Shown: in pieces, positions 15,978-26,763 of the stretch
Layout of the letters: each line of letters opens with the position of its first letter
Numbering within the stretch: the first letter of the stretch is position 1
Assembly: GCA_018816095.1 (NCBI GenBank)
Contig: JAHIWP010000062.1
Location: forward strand, 1 to 50,683
Direction: 5' to 3'
DNA: 50,683 nucleotides
Source of the DNA: Gammaproteobacteria bacterium
GTDB lineage: Bacteria; Pseudomonadota; Gammaproteobacteria; Pseudomonadales; Pseudomonadaceae
The notes under the pieces: model-generated
What the model saw: the letters and a program-made list of their open reading frames with translations, nothing else
The model's database searches: none
Told to the model about the DNA's origin: nothing
Made by a program: the position numbers and the translations under genes

Positions 15978-17903
15978 TTACTGGTCGAAGTAACGCTCGT
16001 GCCAGGCCACCAAGGGCTGCGGCGCGTTGAGTTTGTCGCCATAGATCACTGAGTAGGACAGCACGTTCTGCACATATTGGCGGGTTTCATCAAACGGGAT
16101 GTTCTCGATCCATACGTCATACGACAGGTGATCCGCCCCGCGCAGCCACTGACGAACACGGCCTGGGCCAGCGTTGTAGGCCGCGGAGGCGAGCACGCGG
16201 TTACCGTTGAACTGGCCGTATATCTGGCTCAGATAGGCCGCACCCAGTTGAATATTGACCTCCGGGCGGTAAGCCAGCTGCGGCGATGACAACGGAATAC
16301 CGAAGCGTTTGGCGGTTTCCTTGGCCGTGGCGGGCATCAGCTGCATCAAACCCATCGCCCCAACCCCGGACTTGGCGTCGGACATAAAGCCACTTTCCTG
16401 ACGGGTGATGGCAAATACCCAACTGGAGTGAATATCGCGGTTGCGCGCCTCGCGCACCAGTTGCTCACGGTGGGCCATTGGGAAGCGCACATCGAGATCA
16501 TCCCAATACTGCGCTTGGCTGATAGTGCGAATGGCGGGGAAGTACCAGCCCATCTCGTAGGCTAGGCGCGCCTGGGCGACCATTTCATCGCGGCTAAACA
16601 AGCGCGTGACGTTGTACCACTCGCGCCGCCCATCGGCGACTTGGCCACGGGCGTGGAACTCCAGGGCGCGACGAATCGCCGCCGAGTTACGCACTTTGTT
16701 GATGGTTTGCGGGCTCAGGGCCAGCGGCTTGTTTCTCAGCTGATAGGGCGCATGTACTTGGTCGGCGGCCATAAAGCCATAGAAGTCACGTTCCTTGGCC
16801 AGCGACTGGTACAGGGCTTTTGGCGCCTGGCTGTTGGGCTGCGCGAGTTGCAAGGTGCGCGCCTGCCAGTAACGCCAGCGGTTGGTGTTGCCGAGTTCGG
16901 CGGGCATTTTGCGGGTTAGCTGGTTGGCTTCCTCCCAGCGGCCCAGGCGCAGCAGCAAGCGCGCGCGCCATTCGCTGACGGTGTTATCACGCAGCTCTGG
17001 GTCATATTTGGCCATGACTTGCAGGGCGCGGGCATCGAACCGCTTGGCCAGGGTCAGGCCGATTTCGCGGGCGATGGCGACTTGTTCCGTGTTGGAGAAC
17101 TTCATGCGCTGGGCATAGCTGTCGAGCAGTTTGAGCGCGCTTTCCGGATCCTGGCGGGCCAGACGGCGCAGGCCCAGACCGACGATGTCAGCGCTGGCCG
17201 GATCGGTCTGAGTGAAGCGACTGGTTTGTTTCAGCAGCTCAGGCTTTTGCGCAACCTCCAGCAGGTTTTTGCCCTGGTTGCCCAGCGTCGGCAGGCTCTT
17301 GATCAGGTGGCTGAGCAGGCCATAGTTACGCGACTCGGCTGCCAGTTTGGCGCGCTGCCAGCGTTTCTGTTCAGTGAGCTGGCCTTCCGCCGCCCAGCGC
17401 TCGAATAGCGGATCGCAGGCATTGGGCTGCGATTTGCCCAGCAGCCAGAGTTTTTCTGCGGTGGCATTACCTTCAGCGCGCATGCCATGGCTCAGTTGGT
17501 ACTGGCCATACAGGCAATCGAGTTCGGTGAAGTTCAGCGCCGGGTCGTAGTGGTTGATAAAGGTCTGCCATTCACCGCGCTCGGCCAGCCAACGCAGCCA
17601 ACGCAGCTTCATCCAGTTGATCTGCGGCAGGTCACCGTGTTCGGCGAGGAATTTCTCGATCTCGTCATTGCTCGCCCATTTCAGCCGCGCCGTCAGCTCG
17701 TCATAGGCCAGGTAAGGCTCCAGCGGGTAGTCGCGCAGGGCGTTGGCGTAACGCTGGTAAGGCTCTTTGTCACCTTTGGCCAGTGCCGCTTTGGCCTGGT
17801 CGTAATACTGGCGTTGTTGCGTCAGGGTGGCGGCCTGCGCCGCAGATAACCCGAAGGAGGACAGCAATAGGCAGGACAACAGGTTGAGCAGGGGACTGCG
17901 CAT
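15978..17903 (-). CDS. slt: soluble lytic murein transglycosylase Slt
   Basis: 641 residues with a Sec signal peptide (hydrophobic MRSPLLNLLSCLLLSS, cut near AQA). The long alpha-superhelical U and L domains are followed by a C-terminal SLT catalytic domain from about residue 480. The catalytic Glu is in ITRQESGFM, followed by GAMGLMQLMPATA and the SAAYNAGPGRV motif. It cleaves glycan strands of peptidoglycan in the periplasm to give 1,6-anhydro ends, the substrates that recycling enzymes such as NagZ later handle. A TTG lies in frame at 17918; the ATG at 17903 gives a proper signal peptide. Confidence 0.95.
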   Translation of the reverse strand: MRSPLLNLLSCLLLSSFGLSAAQAATLTQQRQYYDQAKAALAKGDKEPYQRYANALRDYPLEPYLAYDELTARLKWASNDEIEKFLAEHGDLPQINWMKLRWLRWLAERGEWQTFINHYDPALNFTELDCLYGQYQLSHGMRAEGNATAEKLWLLGKSQPNACDPLFERWAAEGQLTEQKRWQRAKLAAESRNYGLLSHLIKSLPTLGNQGKNLLEVAQKPELLKQTSRFTQTDPASADIVGLGLRRLARQDPESALKLLDSYAQRMKFSNTEQVAIAREIGLTLAKRFDARALQVMAKYDPELRDNTVSEWRARLLLRLGRWEEANQLTRKMPAELGNTNRWRYWQARTLQLAQPNSQAPKALYQSLAKERDFYGFMAADQVHAPYQLRNKPLALSPQTINKVRNSAAIRRALEFHARGQVADGRREWYNVTRLFSRDEMVAQARLAYEMGWYFPAIRTISQAQYWDDLDVRFPMAHREQLVREARNRDIHSSWVFAITRQESGFMSDAKSGVGAMGLMQLMPATAKETAKRFGIPLSSPQLAYRPEVNIQLGAAYLSQIYGQFNGNRVLASAAYNAGPGRVRQWLRGADHLSYDVWIENIPFDETRQYVQNVLSYSVIYGDKLNAPQPLVAWHERYFDQ

Positions 17904-18272
17904 GACACTTCCAGGCAAATAGTGCGTATGGCCCTAGCTTAGTCCTTTGCCTGGGGAGGGTGAAGGCTCAAAGCGTTGCAGCGCGTAATTGCTGCGATGG
18001 GGCTTCGCTTAATGGTCGATTAGGCGTGCTAGAGCGCTTGCCGTCAGGGTTGTGTGGTGCAACGGTGTGGGTTACCTCGGCCGCCGGCGAAATTGCCTGC
18101 TCGGCCTACGCGCTTCTCGGTTAGAATGCGCGCCCTGTTTTGCGGCTGCTTTGGGCATCTGCAGATGATTTTCTGGGTGTTTCAGGTTACCGCTGTACGT
18201 TTGATGCAACGAAGCACGTTGCTCAGCCCCGGTTGACCGGCTTTCACCCGTCGTTTTTTGTTGAGGCGTGCC
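17904..18272. other. gene-free divergent gap between slt and uup (369 bp)
   Basis: I see no coding region here. TAGAAT at 18122-18127 could be a -10 for uup but has no convincing -35 partner. No operator-like palindrome stands out. Confidence 0.5.
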
Positions 18273-20186
18273 ATGACCCTGCTCAAGTTCACCGATATTT
18301 CCCTGGCCTACGGCGCAATGCCGCTCTTGGACAAGGTGTCTTGGCAGATCGCCCGTGGCGAGCGGGTGTGCATCATCGGCCGCAACGGCACCGGCAAATC
18401 GAGCATGATGAAGCTGGTCAAGGGCGACCAGAAAGCCGATGACGGTGCAGTTTGGCGAGCGCCAGGGTTGAAGATCGGTGAGTTGCCGCAAGAGCTGCCG
18501 GTAGCCGATGACCGCACGGTGTTTGATGTGGTCGCCCAGGGCCTGGACGGCGTGGGTGAACTGCTTGCGCAATACCATCACCTGGCGCAGAACTGCGTCA
18601 CTGAAGACGACCTGAATAAGCTGATGCACGTGCAGCAGGACCTTGAGGCCCGTGACGGCTGGCGCTTGCAGCAACTGGTCGACAGCACCCTGAGCCGCTT
18701 GCAGTTGCCGGCTGACAAAACTCTCGCTGAACTCTCGGGCGGCTGGCGTCGTCGCGTGCTGCTGGCCCAGGCGCTGGTCTCCGAGCCGGATCTGCTGCTG
18801 CTTGACGAGCCGACCAACCACTTGGACATCGGTGCGATTGCCTGGCTGGAAGAAGCCTTGACCGATTTCCAGGGCGCGGTGCTGTTTATTACCCACGACC
18901 GCTCCTTCTTGCAGAATCTGGCCACGCGCATCCTTGAACTGGACCGTGGTGGCCTGATCGACTGGAATGGCGACTACGCCAGCTTCCTGGTGCACAAAGA
19001 GGCCACGCTGGCCGCTGAAGAAACCGCCAACGCGTTATTTGACAAAAAACTGGCCCAGGAAGAAGTGTGGATTCGTCAGGGCATCAAGGCTCGCCGCACC
19101 CGTAACGAAGGCCGTGTGCGTGCTCTCAAGGCCCTGCGCGTGGAGCGTAGCGAGCGCCGTGAGCGTACCGGCAAGGCCAATATCATGCTGGAAACAGCAG
19201 AGAAATCCGGCAAGCAGGTGATGGTCCTGGAAAACGTCAGCTTCGCCCATCCAGGCGGACCGTTCCTGATCAAAGACTTTTCCATGGTGCTGCAGCGTGG
19301 CGACCGTATTGGCCTGCTCGGTGCCAACGGTACTGGCAAGACCACGTTGCTCAAGTTGATGCTGGGTGGCTTGCAACCCACCAGCGGTGAGGTGGCCGAA
19401 GGTACGCGCATCGATGTTGCGTATTTCGACCAGTTGCGTCACCAGCTCGACCTGGAAAAGACCGTGATCGACAACGTCGCTGAAGGCCGCGATTTTATCG
19501 AAATCGACGGGCAGAACCGCCATGTGCTGAGCTACCTGGGCGACTTCCTGTTCAGCCCGCAGCGGGCGCGTACGCCAGTTAAGGCGTTGTCCGGCGGTGA
19601 GCGGGCTCGCCTGTTGCTGGCCAAGCTATTCAGCAAACCGGCCAACCTGCTGGTGCTGGACGAACCGACCAACGACCTCGATGTGGAAACCCTTGAACTG
19701 CTCGAGGAAGTGCTGTTGACCTTCCCGGGGACCGTGCTGATGGTCAGTCACGACCGGGCCTTCCTCGACAACGTCGTGACCAGCACCCTGGTCTTCGAGG
19801 GTGAAGGCAAAGTGCGTGAATACGTCGGTGGCTACCAGGACTGGTTGCGCCAGGGTGGTTCGCCGCGTTTGCTTGGCGTTGGCGAAAGCAAGGCCGGTAA
19901 ACCTGAGCTGGCCACCGCGGTGGTTCCGGCGCCGGTTGAGGCCGCGCCTGTGGCTACAGATGCGAGCAAGAAAAAGCTCAGCTACAAATTACAGCGTGAA
20001 CTGGAAGCCATTCCTGGGCAGATCGATGTGCTTGAAGCGCAGGTTGCCAGCTTGCAGGAGCAGATCGGCTCGCCGGCTTTCTATCAGCAACCAGCGGAAA
20101 AAACCGCTGAAGTACTGGCTAAGTTGCAGGCTGTGCAGCACGAATTGGAACAATTGGTTGAGCGTTGGGCCGAGCTGGAAGGCTAA
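18273..20186 (+). CDS. uup: ABC-F family ATPase Uup
   Basis: 637 residues. Two ABC ATPase domains, with Walker A GRNGTGKSS and GANGTGKTT, signature motifs LSGGWRRR and LSGGERAR, and Walker B LLLLDEPTNHLD and LLVLDEPTNDLD. No membrane segment. The C-terminal about 90 residues form a charged coiled coil after an Ala/Pro-rich linker, as in Uup, where that part binds DNA or ribosome. Uup is linked to ribosome rescue/assembly and to suppression of precise transposon excision. The chosen ATG at 18273 gives the usual N-terminus MTLLKFTDIS. Confidence 0.94.
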   Translation: MTLLKFTDISLAYGAMPLLDKVSWQIARGERVCIIGRNGTGKSSMMKLVKGDQKADDGAVWRAPGLKIGELPQELPVADDRTVFDVVAQGLDGVGELLAQYHHLAQNCVTEDDLNKLMHVQQDLEARDGWRLQQLVDSTLSRLQLPADKTLAELSGGWRRRVLLAQALVSEPDLLLLDEPTNHLDIGAIAWLEEALTDFQGAVLFITHDRSFLQNLATRILELDRGGLIDWNGDYASFLVHKEATLAAEETANALFDKKLAQEEVWIRQGIKARRTRNEGRVRALKALRVERSERRERTGKANIMLETAEKSGKQVMVLENVSFAHPGGPFLIKDFSMVLQRGDRIGLLGANGTGKTTLLKLMLGGLQPTSGEVAEGTRIDVAYFDQLRHQLDLEKTVIDNVAEGRDFIEIDGQNRHVLSYLGDFLFSPQRARTPVKALSGGERARLLLAKLFSKPANLLVLDEPTNDLDVETLELLEEVLLTFPGTVLMVSHDRAFLDNVVTSTLVFEGEGKVREYVGGYQDWLRQGGSPRLLGVGESKAGKPELATAVVPAPVEAAPVATDASKKKLSYKLQRELEAIPGQIDVLEAQVASLQEQIGSPAFYQQPAEKTAEVLAKLQAVQHELEQLVERWAELEG

Positions 20187-20250
20187 TCCCGCGCCCTGAT
20201 AAATAAGTAGCGCACTCAAATAGCATTCGGGCTTCTGGCGGAGACAGTCG

Positions 20251-20937
20251 ATGGCCATCGAGTACAGCATTACTCTCGACGACGATCACCAGTTCAGTTA
20301 CAGGATTGAGCTGGACCGGGTGTATGCAGCAGAGGCTGCGCAAAGTGCGCCAGCCTGGACGCGCCTGGAATATCAGCAGTGCAGTAATTGCCCGCTGAGC
20401 AAAGACGATTTCAGCCATTGCCCAGCAGCGGTTGATTTGCACCGGGTGATTGAGGATTTCCACGGCCTGCCGGCGTTCAAGAAGGCCGCTGTTTGGGTGC
20501 GTACGCCGGAGCGTGAGTACAACAAACAGGTTGGCCTGGACGAAGGGTTGCGGGCGTTGCTTGGGGTGATCATGGCAACCAGTGCGTGCCCGTTGCTGGG
20601 CAAGCTAAAGCCCATGGCGCAGCACCATCTGCCGTTCGCCAATAACCAGGAATTCATTTTGCGGGCCGTGTCGCTCTACCTCACTCAGCAGTATTTCAAC
20701 CTGCGCGAGGGGCATGCCGCTGACTGGCAATTAAAGGGGTTGGTCGAGGTTTTCCAGCAGTTGCAGCTGGTTAATCAGGCATTCTGGCAGCGTATTCATG
20801 CAACCTGTGATGGTGACTCGAACCTCAAGGCGTTTTTAACGTTCTTTTCGATGGCCTCAAGCATGACCTATTCGCTGGAGACGCAACTGCAGAAGATCCG
20901 CCCCTTGGTCATGGGCGCGCGCGACAGTAACGAATAA
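20251..20937 (+). CDS. conserved hypothetical protein with Cys-rich N-terminal motif
   Basis: 228 residues, soluble, no signal peptide. I do not assign a function. The N-terminus begins with a beta-rich stretch YSITLDDDHQFSYRIELD, then a Cys motif CSNCPLSKDDFSHCP (near residues 44-58) that could bind a metal. A second conserved-looking segment, ATSACPLLGKLKPMAQHHL, lies near residues 109-127. The rest looks helical. GGCGGAG eight bases before the ATG supports the start. It follows uup by 64 bases and may be co-transcribed with it. Confidence 0.8.
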   Translation: MAIEYSITLDDDHQFSYRIELDRVYAAEAAQSAPAWTRLEYQQCSNCPLSKDDFSHCPAAVDLHRVIEDFHGLPAFKKAAVWVRTPEREYNKQVGLDEGLRALLGVIMATSACPLLGKLKPMAQHHLPFANNQEFILRAVSLYLTQQYFNLREGHAADWQLKGLVEVFQQLQLVNQAFWQRIHATCDGDSNLKAFLTFFSMASSMTYSLETQLQKIRPLVMGARDSNE

Positions 20938-20967
20938 CGCAAGCGCGGTTGGCGTTGCGTTATTCGT
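20930..20967. repeat. perfect inverted repeat overlapping a stop codon
   Basis: 13-base arms ACGAATAACGCAA (20930-20942) and TTGCGTTATTCGT (20955-20967) with a 12-base loop. The left arm includes the TAA stop of the hypothetical gene. It lies between convergent genes and has no T-tract. Confidence 0.8.
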
Positions 20968-20976
20968 GCGCCGACG

Positions 20977-21417
20977 TTATTCGGCCTTCTTTAGCCGCAC
21001 AGCCAGGACGTCACAGGGAGCGCCGTGCAGGACGTCGTTAGCGGTCGAGCCCAGTAGCAGGGCGAGGCCATGGCGGCCGTGGCTGCCGACAATGATCAGA
21101 TCGCATTGCTGTTCTTCGGCGAGGCGATGAATTTCCTGGCGCGGCTGACCATAAGCCAGGTGGCGATGTTCGGCGCTAAGAGCGGGATACTTGTCGGCAA
21201 ATCTATCCAGACGCTCGCGGGCTTGGTCGAACTGCTGTTGTTGCAGCATCGACAAATCCATCGGCACGTCGCCGCCAAAGGCCATGGCCATGGGCTCGAC
21301 GATATGCACCACGGATAATTTGGCGCCGCTGCTGGCTGCTAATTTCTGCGCTCGGTGCATAACCGGGTCGCATTCCTCGGTAAGGTCGACGGCGACCAGA
21401 ATGTGCAGATAGGGCAT
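20977..21417 (-). CDS. universal stress protein (UspA family)
   Basis: 146 residues, a single Usp domain. The ATP-binding signature G-x2-G-x9-G-S/T is present in VGSHGRHGLALLLGSTAND (near residues 112-130), so this belongs to the nucleotide-binding group rather than the UspA type. The frame runs 18 codons further upstream, but the ATG at 21417 follows AAGGAGC at good spacing and starts with the usual MPYLHILVAVDL. Cytoplasmic; role in stress survival inferred from family only. Confidence 0.92.
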   Translation of the reverse strand: MPYLHILVAVDLTEECDPVMHRAQKLAASSGAKLSVVHIVEPMAMAFGGDVPMDLSMLQQQQFDQARERLDRFADKYPALSAEHRHLAYGQPRQEIHRLAEEQQCDLIIVGSHGRHGLALLLGSTANDVLHGAPCDVLAVRLKKAE

Positions 21418-21501
21418 GGATAGCTCCTTACATGTGGTTCGATGGTTTAAGTATGGCCTTATTGAATGCATATAACAGGCTTTTGCCTGTGAGAGAACGA
21501 T

Positions 21502-21939
21502 ATGAGTCCTTGGTTTCTGGTTTTACTGCTGGCGGTCATGTTAAGCCCTTTGGCATGGCTGGCGCCGTCACGCCGCCAGCGTGGGCAGATGGATGTACGC
21601 CTACAGGCTCGGCGCATGGGCGTGGCCATGCAGTTGTCGCCGCAGGAATGGCCGCACTGGTTGTTGCGTGAGCCGCCGGGCTCGTGCCCGCAATATCACC
21701 AGGCGCGCCGGCGCGGTCAGGTAGATCGCTGGTGCTACTGGCAGTTGGAGCCGGGGCAGTGGGTCAATAAATGGCGTGAGCCTTGCGCTGATGAGGCTTT
21801 ATTGACCGAGTTGCAGGCACTGCCGGCGGATGCATTCAAGGTCGAAGCGACTGATCAGATGCTCTCGGTGTGCTGGGGCGAGCGGGGCGCTGGTCCTGCA
21901 CTGGAAAAAGTTGTCGGCTTTCTCAAGGCTAGAGCCTGA
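21502..21939 (+). CDS. hypothetical protein with one N-terminal membrane helix
   Basis: 145 residues. A hydrophobic N-terminus, WFLVLLLAVMLSPLAWL, forms one membrane anchor, followed by a basic segment PSRRQRGQMD. The rest is a small soluble domain with several Trp and Cys residues. Not recognised beyond a pseudomonad conserved hypothetical in this syntenic position. GAGAG precedes the ATG. Confidence 0.75.
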   Translation: MSPWFLVLLLAVMLSPLAWLAPSRRQRGQMDVRLQARRMGVAMQLSPQEWPHWLLREPPGSCPQYHQARRRGQVDRWCYWQLEPGQWVNKWREPCADEALLTELQALPADAFKVEATDQMLSVCWGERGAGPALEKVVGFLKARA

Positions 21940-21967
21940 TCTTAACAACGCTTGGTGCAAGCATCGC

Positions 21968-21989
21968 GCGTGCCTAGGCCTAGGCACGC
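21968..21989. repeat. 22-bp perfect palindrome
   Basis: GCGTGCCTAGG followed directly by its complement CCTAGGCACGC, with no spacer. It lies in the 83-base gap between two convergent hypothetical genes. It could act as a transcription stop for both strands or be a protein site. Confidence 0.85.
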
Positions 21990-22022
21990 CGCTGGAGTGA
22001 AGGCTGAGTGCGCCCGAGGTGA

Positions 22023-22841
22023 TCAGAGGTTGGTGGTCGCGTACTGGGTGGAAATCTGTTCAATGCCCTGAATGATGGTGTTGGAATACTTGTTGACCAG
22101 AAAGGGCACGCTGTTTTCGTTGTAGTTAATCAACGATTTTTCAATGTAGCGCCATTTGGTCGCGACCTCTCCCCAGGACTGCTTGAGTTGCGGGCTGTTC
22201 TGTGGGGCTTTTTGCAGTGTCGCCATCTTGCTGGCGAACTCGCTGACCATGTCCTCAATCGGCCGTGCATCGCCGCCGCCCATAAAGGTGGCGCCCACCG
22301 AGGTGCTGCGTGAGGCGTAATCCACAGCGATGCCTTGCATCAGCAGGCTTTGCTCGCGGCTATGTTGGGTCAGTGTGGGCACGCTGTAGCTACCTTCTTG
22401 CTGAATCTTGCTGTAAAGCTCCTGGCTTAGGCTCATCAGCTGTTGGTTGCGCGCGGCCAGGTCGGCCACCGGCTGCAGGTCTGTATAGCCCTGGGTTTTT
22501 AGTGCGTTGATCAGGTTGTTCAGATCGCTCTGGTAGCCTTTCCATTGCTGGTCCAGCTGCGAGCGCAGGGCGTTTGAGCCCTCGCCGGGCATGTCTCTCA
22601 AGGCACTTAGCTGAGTGTTAACTTCGTTGAGCGACTCATTGATCATCCGCGCATAGCGTTGATCGCCCTCCATGCCGTTAAACATATAAAAATCGCCCAG
22701 GGTTTTTTGCGCGGCAAGGCGTAGCTGGTGCAGTTTAAGGAGGCTGGTGGCGGTTTCAGCGGCTTGGCTTGCGGCGCTGAATAGGGGGAGTGTGATTGCC
22801 AGTAGGGTGCTTAAGGCAATGGCAAGCGTGCGCCTCGACAT
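22023..22841 (-). CDS. putative periplasmic helical protein
   Basis: 272 residues with a clear Sec signal peptide (about residues 1-27, ending ASQA). The mature part is almost all alpha-helical, with long amphipathic stretches such as RYARMINESLNEVNTQLSAL. It somewhat resembles PilJ-type or four-helix sensor domains, but without a membrane or signalling domain. I cannot assign a function. It is divergent from fadB across a 484-base gap. Confidence 0.75.
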   Translation of the reverse strand: MSRRTLAIALSTLLAITLPLFSAASQAAETATSLLKLHQLRLAAQKTLGDFYMFNGMEGDQRYARMINESLNEVNTQLSALRDMPGEGSNALRSQLDQQWKGYQSDLNNLINALKTQGYTDLQPVADLAARNQQLMSLSQELYSKIQQEGSYSVPTLTQHSREQSLLMQGIAVDYASRSTSVGATFMGGGDARPIEDMVSEFASKMATLQKAPQNSPQLKQSWGEVATKWRYIEKSLINYNENSVPFLVNKYSNTIIQGIEQISTQYATTNL

Positions 22842-23325
22842 AAGGGAACTCCGTGTGCCCGTGGTTGGGCTTTAATTGTTTTTGTTTTAGTTACGGGTGT
22901 CACAAACACGGCCGTATTGAGACGACTGTACCTGTAGCCATTTCTTTTTGCTAGGCCGCTGCTTAGGCGCTTTATTGTGTGTTTTTTTCGAAATATGGCT
23001 CTATATCGCAGCGAATGGCTGCTTTTTCGAGACGAAGCGATCGGGGCCGCTGTGCGTGTTTGAGCGTAACTTTTTGTACGTTATTGCTGCTGTCACGGGC
23101 TAATTGACAAGTCATGGCTTTTCCTTGAAGGTGTGCATACCCAAATCAAACGGGCGTATGAATTGAGCGTTTGCTTAACTTAATTCATCGCCTTTACAAC
23201 CCGAATATCGCGTCGGTGGGTGTGCCAGGCTGATTGGGGTTACTCTGATGCGGCCATGCCGTGGAGTAACTTGCTGGTTGGCTCCGATGTGTACTGTTCA
23301 GCTTCCATACCGTGGAGATCAGTTG
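22842..23325. other. gene-free regulatory gap upstream of fadBA (484 bp)
   Basis: An AT-richer divergent gap with no convincing coding region. It must hold the fadBA promoter. TTGACA occurs at 23104-23109 but without a good -10 at standard spacing. A pair of PsrA-like half-sites lies at 23147-23173. A small RNA cannot be excluded from sequence alone. Confidence 0.5.
23147..23173. promoter_or_regulatory. possible PsrA half-sites upstream of fadBA
   Basis: CAAAC (23147-23151) and GTTTG (23169-23173) are the two halves of the PsrA motif but separated by 17 bases instead of about four. The centres are 22 bases apart, about two helical turns. This is a tentative regulator site. Confidence 0.35.
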
Positions 23326-25473
23326 ATGATTTACGAAGGTAAAGCCATCACGGTTAAGGCTCTTGAGAGCGGCATCGTCGAATTGAAATTCGACCTCAAG
23401 GGTGAATCCGTCAACAAATTCAACCGTCTTACCCTCAATGAGCTGCGTCAATCCGTTGATGCGATTAAGGCTGATGGTTCGATCAAAGGCGTGATTGTCA
23501 CCAGTGGCAAAGACGTATTTATCGTCGGTGCCGACATCACCGAGTTCGTCGATAACTTCAAGTTGTCGGATGAAGAGCTGGTGGCTGGCAACCTCGAAGC
23601 CAACAAGATCTTCAGTGATTTTGAAGACCTCAATGTTCCGACTGTGGTCGCGATCAATGGCATCGCCCTTGGCGGTGGTTTTGAAATGTGCCTGGCAGCG
23701 GATTACCGCGTCATGGCCGAAGGCGCCAAAGTGGGTCTGCCTGAAGTCAAGCTGGGCATCTACCCAGGCTTCGGCGGCACTGTGCGTCTGCCACGTGTTA
23801 TCGGTACCGATAACGCTGTCGAGTGGATTGCCAGCGGTAAAGAGAACAAAGCCGCTGATGCCCTGAAAATGGGTGCAGTGGATGCTGTGGTTGCTGCTGA
23901 CAAGCTGCAAGCCGCGGCACTTGACCTGATTTCGCGCGCCATTTCTGGCGAGTTGGACTACAAGGCCAAGCGTCAGCCGAAGCTGGAAAAGCTCAAGCTC
24001 AACGCGATTGAGCAAATGATGTGCTTTGAAACCGCCAAAGGTTTTGTGGCTGGTCAGGCTGGCCCGAACTACCCAGCGCCGGTTGAAGCGATCAAGACCA
24101 TCCAGAAAGCCGCCAATATGGGGCGCGATAAGGCCTTGGAAGTTGAAGCTGCCGGCTTCGTTAAATTGGCTAAAACGCCAGTGGCTGCCAGCTTGATCGG
24201 TCTGTTCCTGAATGATCAGGATCTGAAGAAAAAAGCCAAACAGCACGACGAAATCGCTAAAGACGTGAAACTGGCTGCCGTGCTCGGTGCTGGCATCATG
24301 GGTGGCGGTATTGCCTACCAGTCCGCTTCTAAGGGCACTCCGATCCTGATGAAGGATATCCGTGAAGAGGGTATCCAGATGGGTTTGGCCGAGGCGTCCA
24401 AGCTGCTCGGTGGCCGTGTGGCTAAAGGTCGTATGACCCCAGCGAAGATGGCTGAAGCCCTCACCGCCATCCGTCCGACCATGTCCTATGGCGATTTTGG
24501 CGCTGTCGACATCGTCGTCGAAGCGGTCGTCGAAAACCCTAAGGTCAAGCAGATCGTGCTGGCTGAAGTTGAAGGTGTGGTACGTGAGGATGCAATCCTG
24601 GCGTCGAACACCTCGACTATCTCCATCAGCCTGCTGGCCAAGGCGCTAAAGCGTCCGGAAAACTTCGTAGGTATGCACTTCTTCAACCCGGTGCACATGA
24701 TGCCGCTGGTTGAAGTGATTCGCGGTGAGAAGTCCAGCGACGTTGCTGTGGCGACCACCGTGGCTTACGCCAAGAAAATGGGCAAGACCCCGGTTGTGGT
24801 CAATGACTGCCCAGGCTTCCTGGTCAACCGCGTGCTGTTCCCCTACTTCGGTGGTTTCGCCAAGCTGGTCAGTGCGGGCGTCGACTTTGTGCGCATCGAC
24901 AAGGTGATGGAGAAGTTCGGCTGGCCAATGGGCCCGGCGTACCTGATGGACGTGGTCGGCATCGACACCGGTCATCACGGTCGCGACGTAATGGCCGAAG
25001 GCTTCCCAGACCGCATGAAAGACGATCGTCGCTCGGCAGTCGATGCACTGTACGAAGCTGATCGCCTGGGTCAGAAGAACGGTAAAGGCTTCTACGCCTA
25101 CGAGCTGGATAAGCGCGGCAAGCAGAAGAAAGTTGCTGACCCTGCTGTTCTCGAAGTGCTCAAGCCCATCATCTTTGAGCAGCGTGAAGTCACCGACGAA
25201 GACATCATCAACTGGATGATGATCCCGTTGTGCATGGAAACTGTTCGTTGCTTGGAAGATGGCATCGTCGAGACCGCTGCCGAGGCCGATATGGGTCTTG
25301 TTTACGGCATCGGCTTCCCGCCCTTCCGCGGTGGTGCGCTGCGTTACATCGATACCGTCGGTGTGGCTGAGTTCGTTGCCCTGGCCGACAAATATGCCGA
25401 GCTGGGCGCGCTGTACACCCCGACTGCCAAGCTTCGCGAAATGGCCGCTAAGGGCCAGAAGTTTTTCGGTTAA
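23326..25473 (+). CDS. fadB: fatty acid oxidation complex alpha subunit FadB
   Basis: 715 residues, the usual length. The N-terminal enoyl-CoA hydratase/isomerase domain (about residues 1-190) has [15 protein letters not shown] and the catalytic Glu in [15 protein letters not shown]. The 3-hydroxyacyl-CoA dehydrogenase part has the NAD-binding loop [15 protein letters not shown] (near residues 321-335) and the catalytic His in [10 protein letters not shown]. The complex works with FadA in the cytoplasm. The frame extends 26 codons upstream, but the ATG at 23326 starts the known MIYEGKAI N-terminus and follows GGAG. fadA follows after 30 bases. Confidence 0.97.
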   Translation: MIYEGKAITVKALESGIVELKFDLKGESVNKFNRLTLNELRQSVDAIKADGSIKGVIVTSGKDVFIVGADITEFVDNFKLSDEELVAGNLEANKIFSDFEDLNVPTVVAINGIALGGGFEMCLAADYRVMAEGAKVGLPEVKLGIYPGFGGTVRLPRVIGTDNAVEWIASGKENKAADALKMGAVDAVVAADKLQAAALDLISRAISGELDYKAKRQPKLEKLKLNAIEQMMCFETAKGFVAGQAGPNYPAPVEAIKTIQKAANMGRDKALEVEAAGFVKLAKTPVAASLIGLFLNDQDLKKKAKQHDEIAKDVKLAAVLGAGIMGGGIAYQSASKGTPILMKDIREEGIQMGLAEASKLLGGRVAKGRMTPAKMAEALTAIRPTMSYGDFGAVDIVVEAVVENPKVKQIVLAEVEGVVREDAILASNTSTISISLLAKALKRPENFVGMHFFNPVHMMPLVEVIRGEKSSDVAVATTVAYAKKMGKTPVVVNDCPGFLVNRVLFPYFGGFAKLVSAGVDFVRIDKVMEKFGWPMGPAYLMDVVGIDTGHHGRDVMAEGFPDRMKDDRRSAVDALYEADRLGQKNGKGFYAYELDKRGKQKKVADPAVLEVLKPIIFEQREVTDEDIINWMMIPLCMETVRCLEDGIVETAAEADMGLVYGIGFPPFRGGALRYIDTVGVAEFVALADKYAELGALYTPTAKLREMAAKGQKFFG

Positions 25474-25488
25474 TCGCGGACAGACTAG

Positions 25489-26679
<1,191 letters not shown>

Positions 26680-26702
26680 GCTGTAGTCGATGTAGAAGGT
26701 GG

Positions 26703-26730
26703 AAAACCGGGGCCAAGTGCCCCGGTTTTT
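26703..26730 (+). terminator. intrinsic terminator after fadBA
   Basis: Stem AAAACCGGGGC / GCCCCGGTTTT with loop CAAGT and a following T-tract. Confidence 0.93.
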
Positions 26731-26763
26731 GTTTTTAGTAGAAAATCTTTAAGGAATTCATCC

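Noticed and set aside
23104-23109. Perfect TTGACA as fadBA -35
   Set aside because: The bases at the matching -10 distance (GAAGGT) do not fit, so it may be chance.
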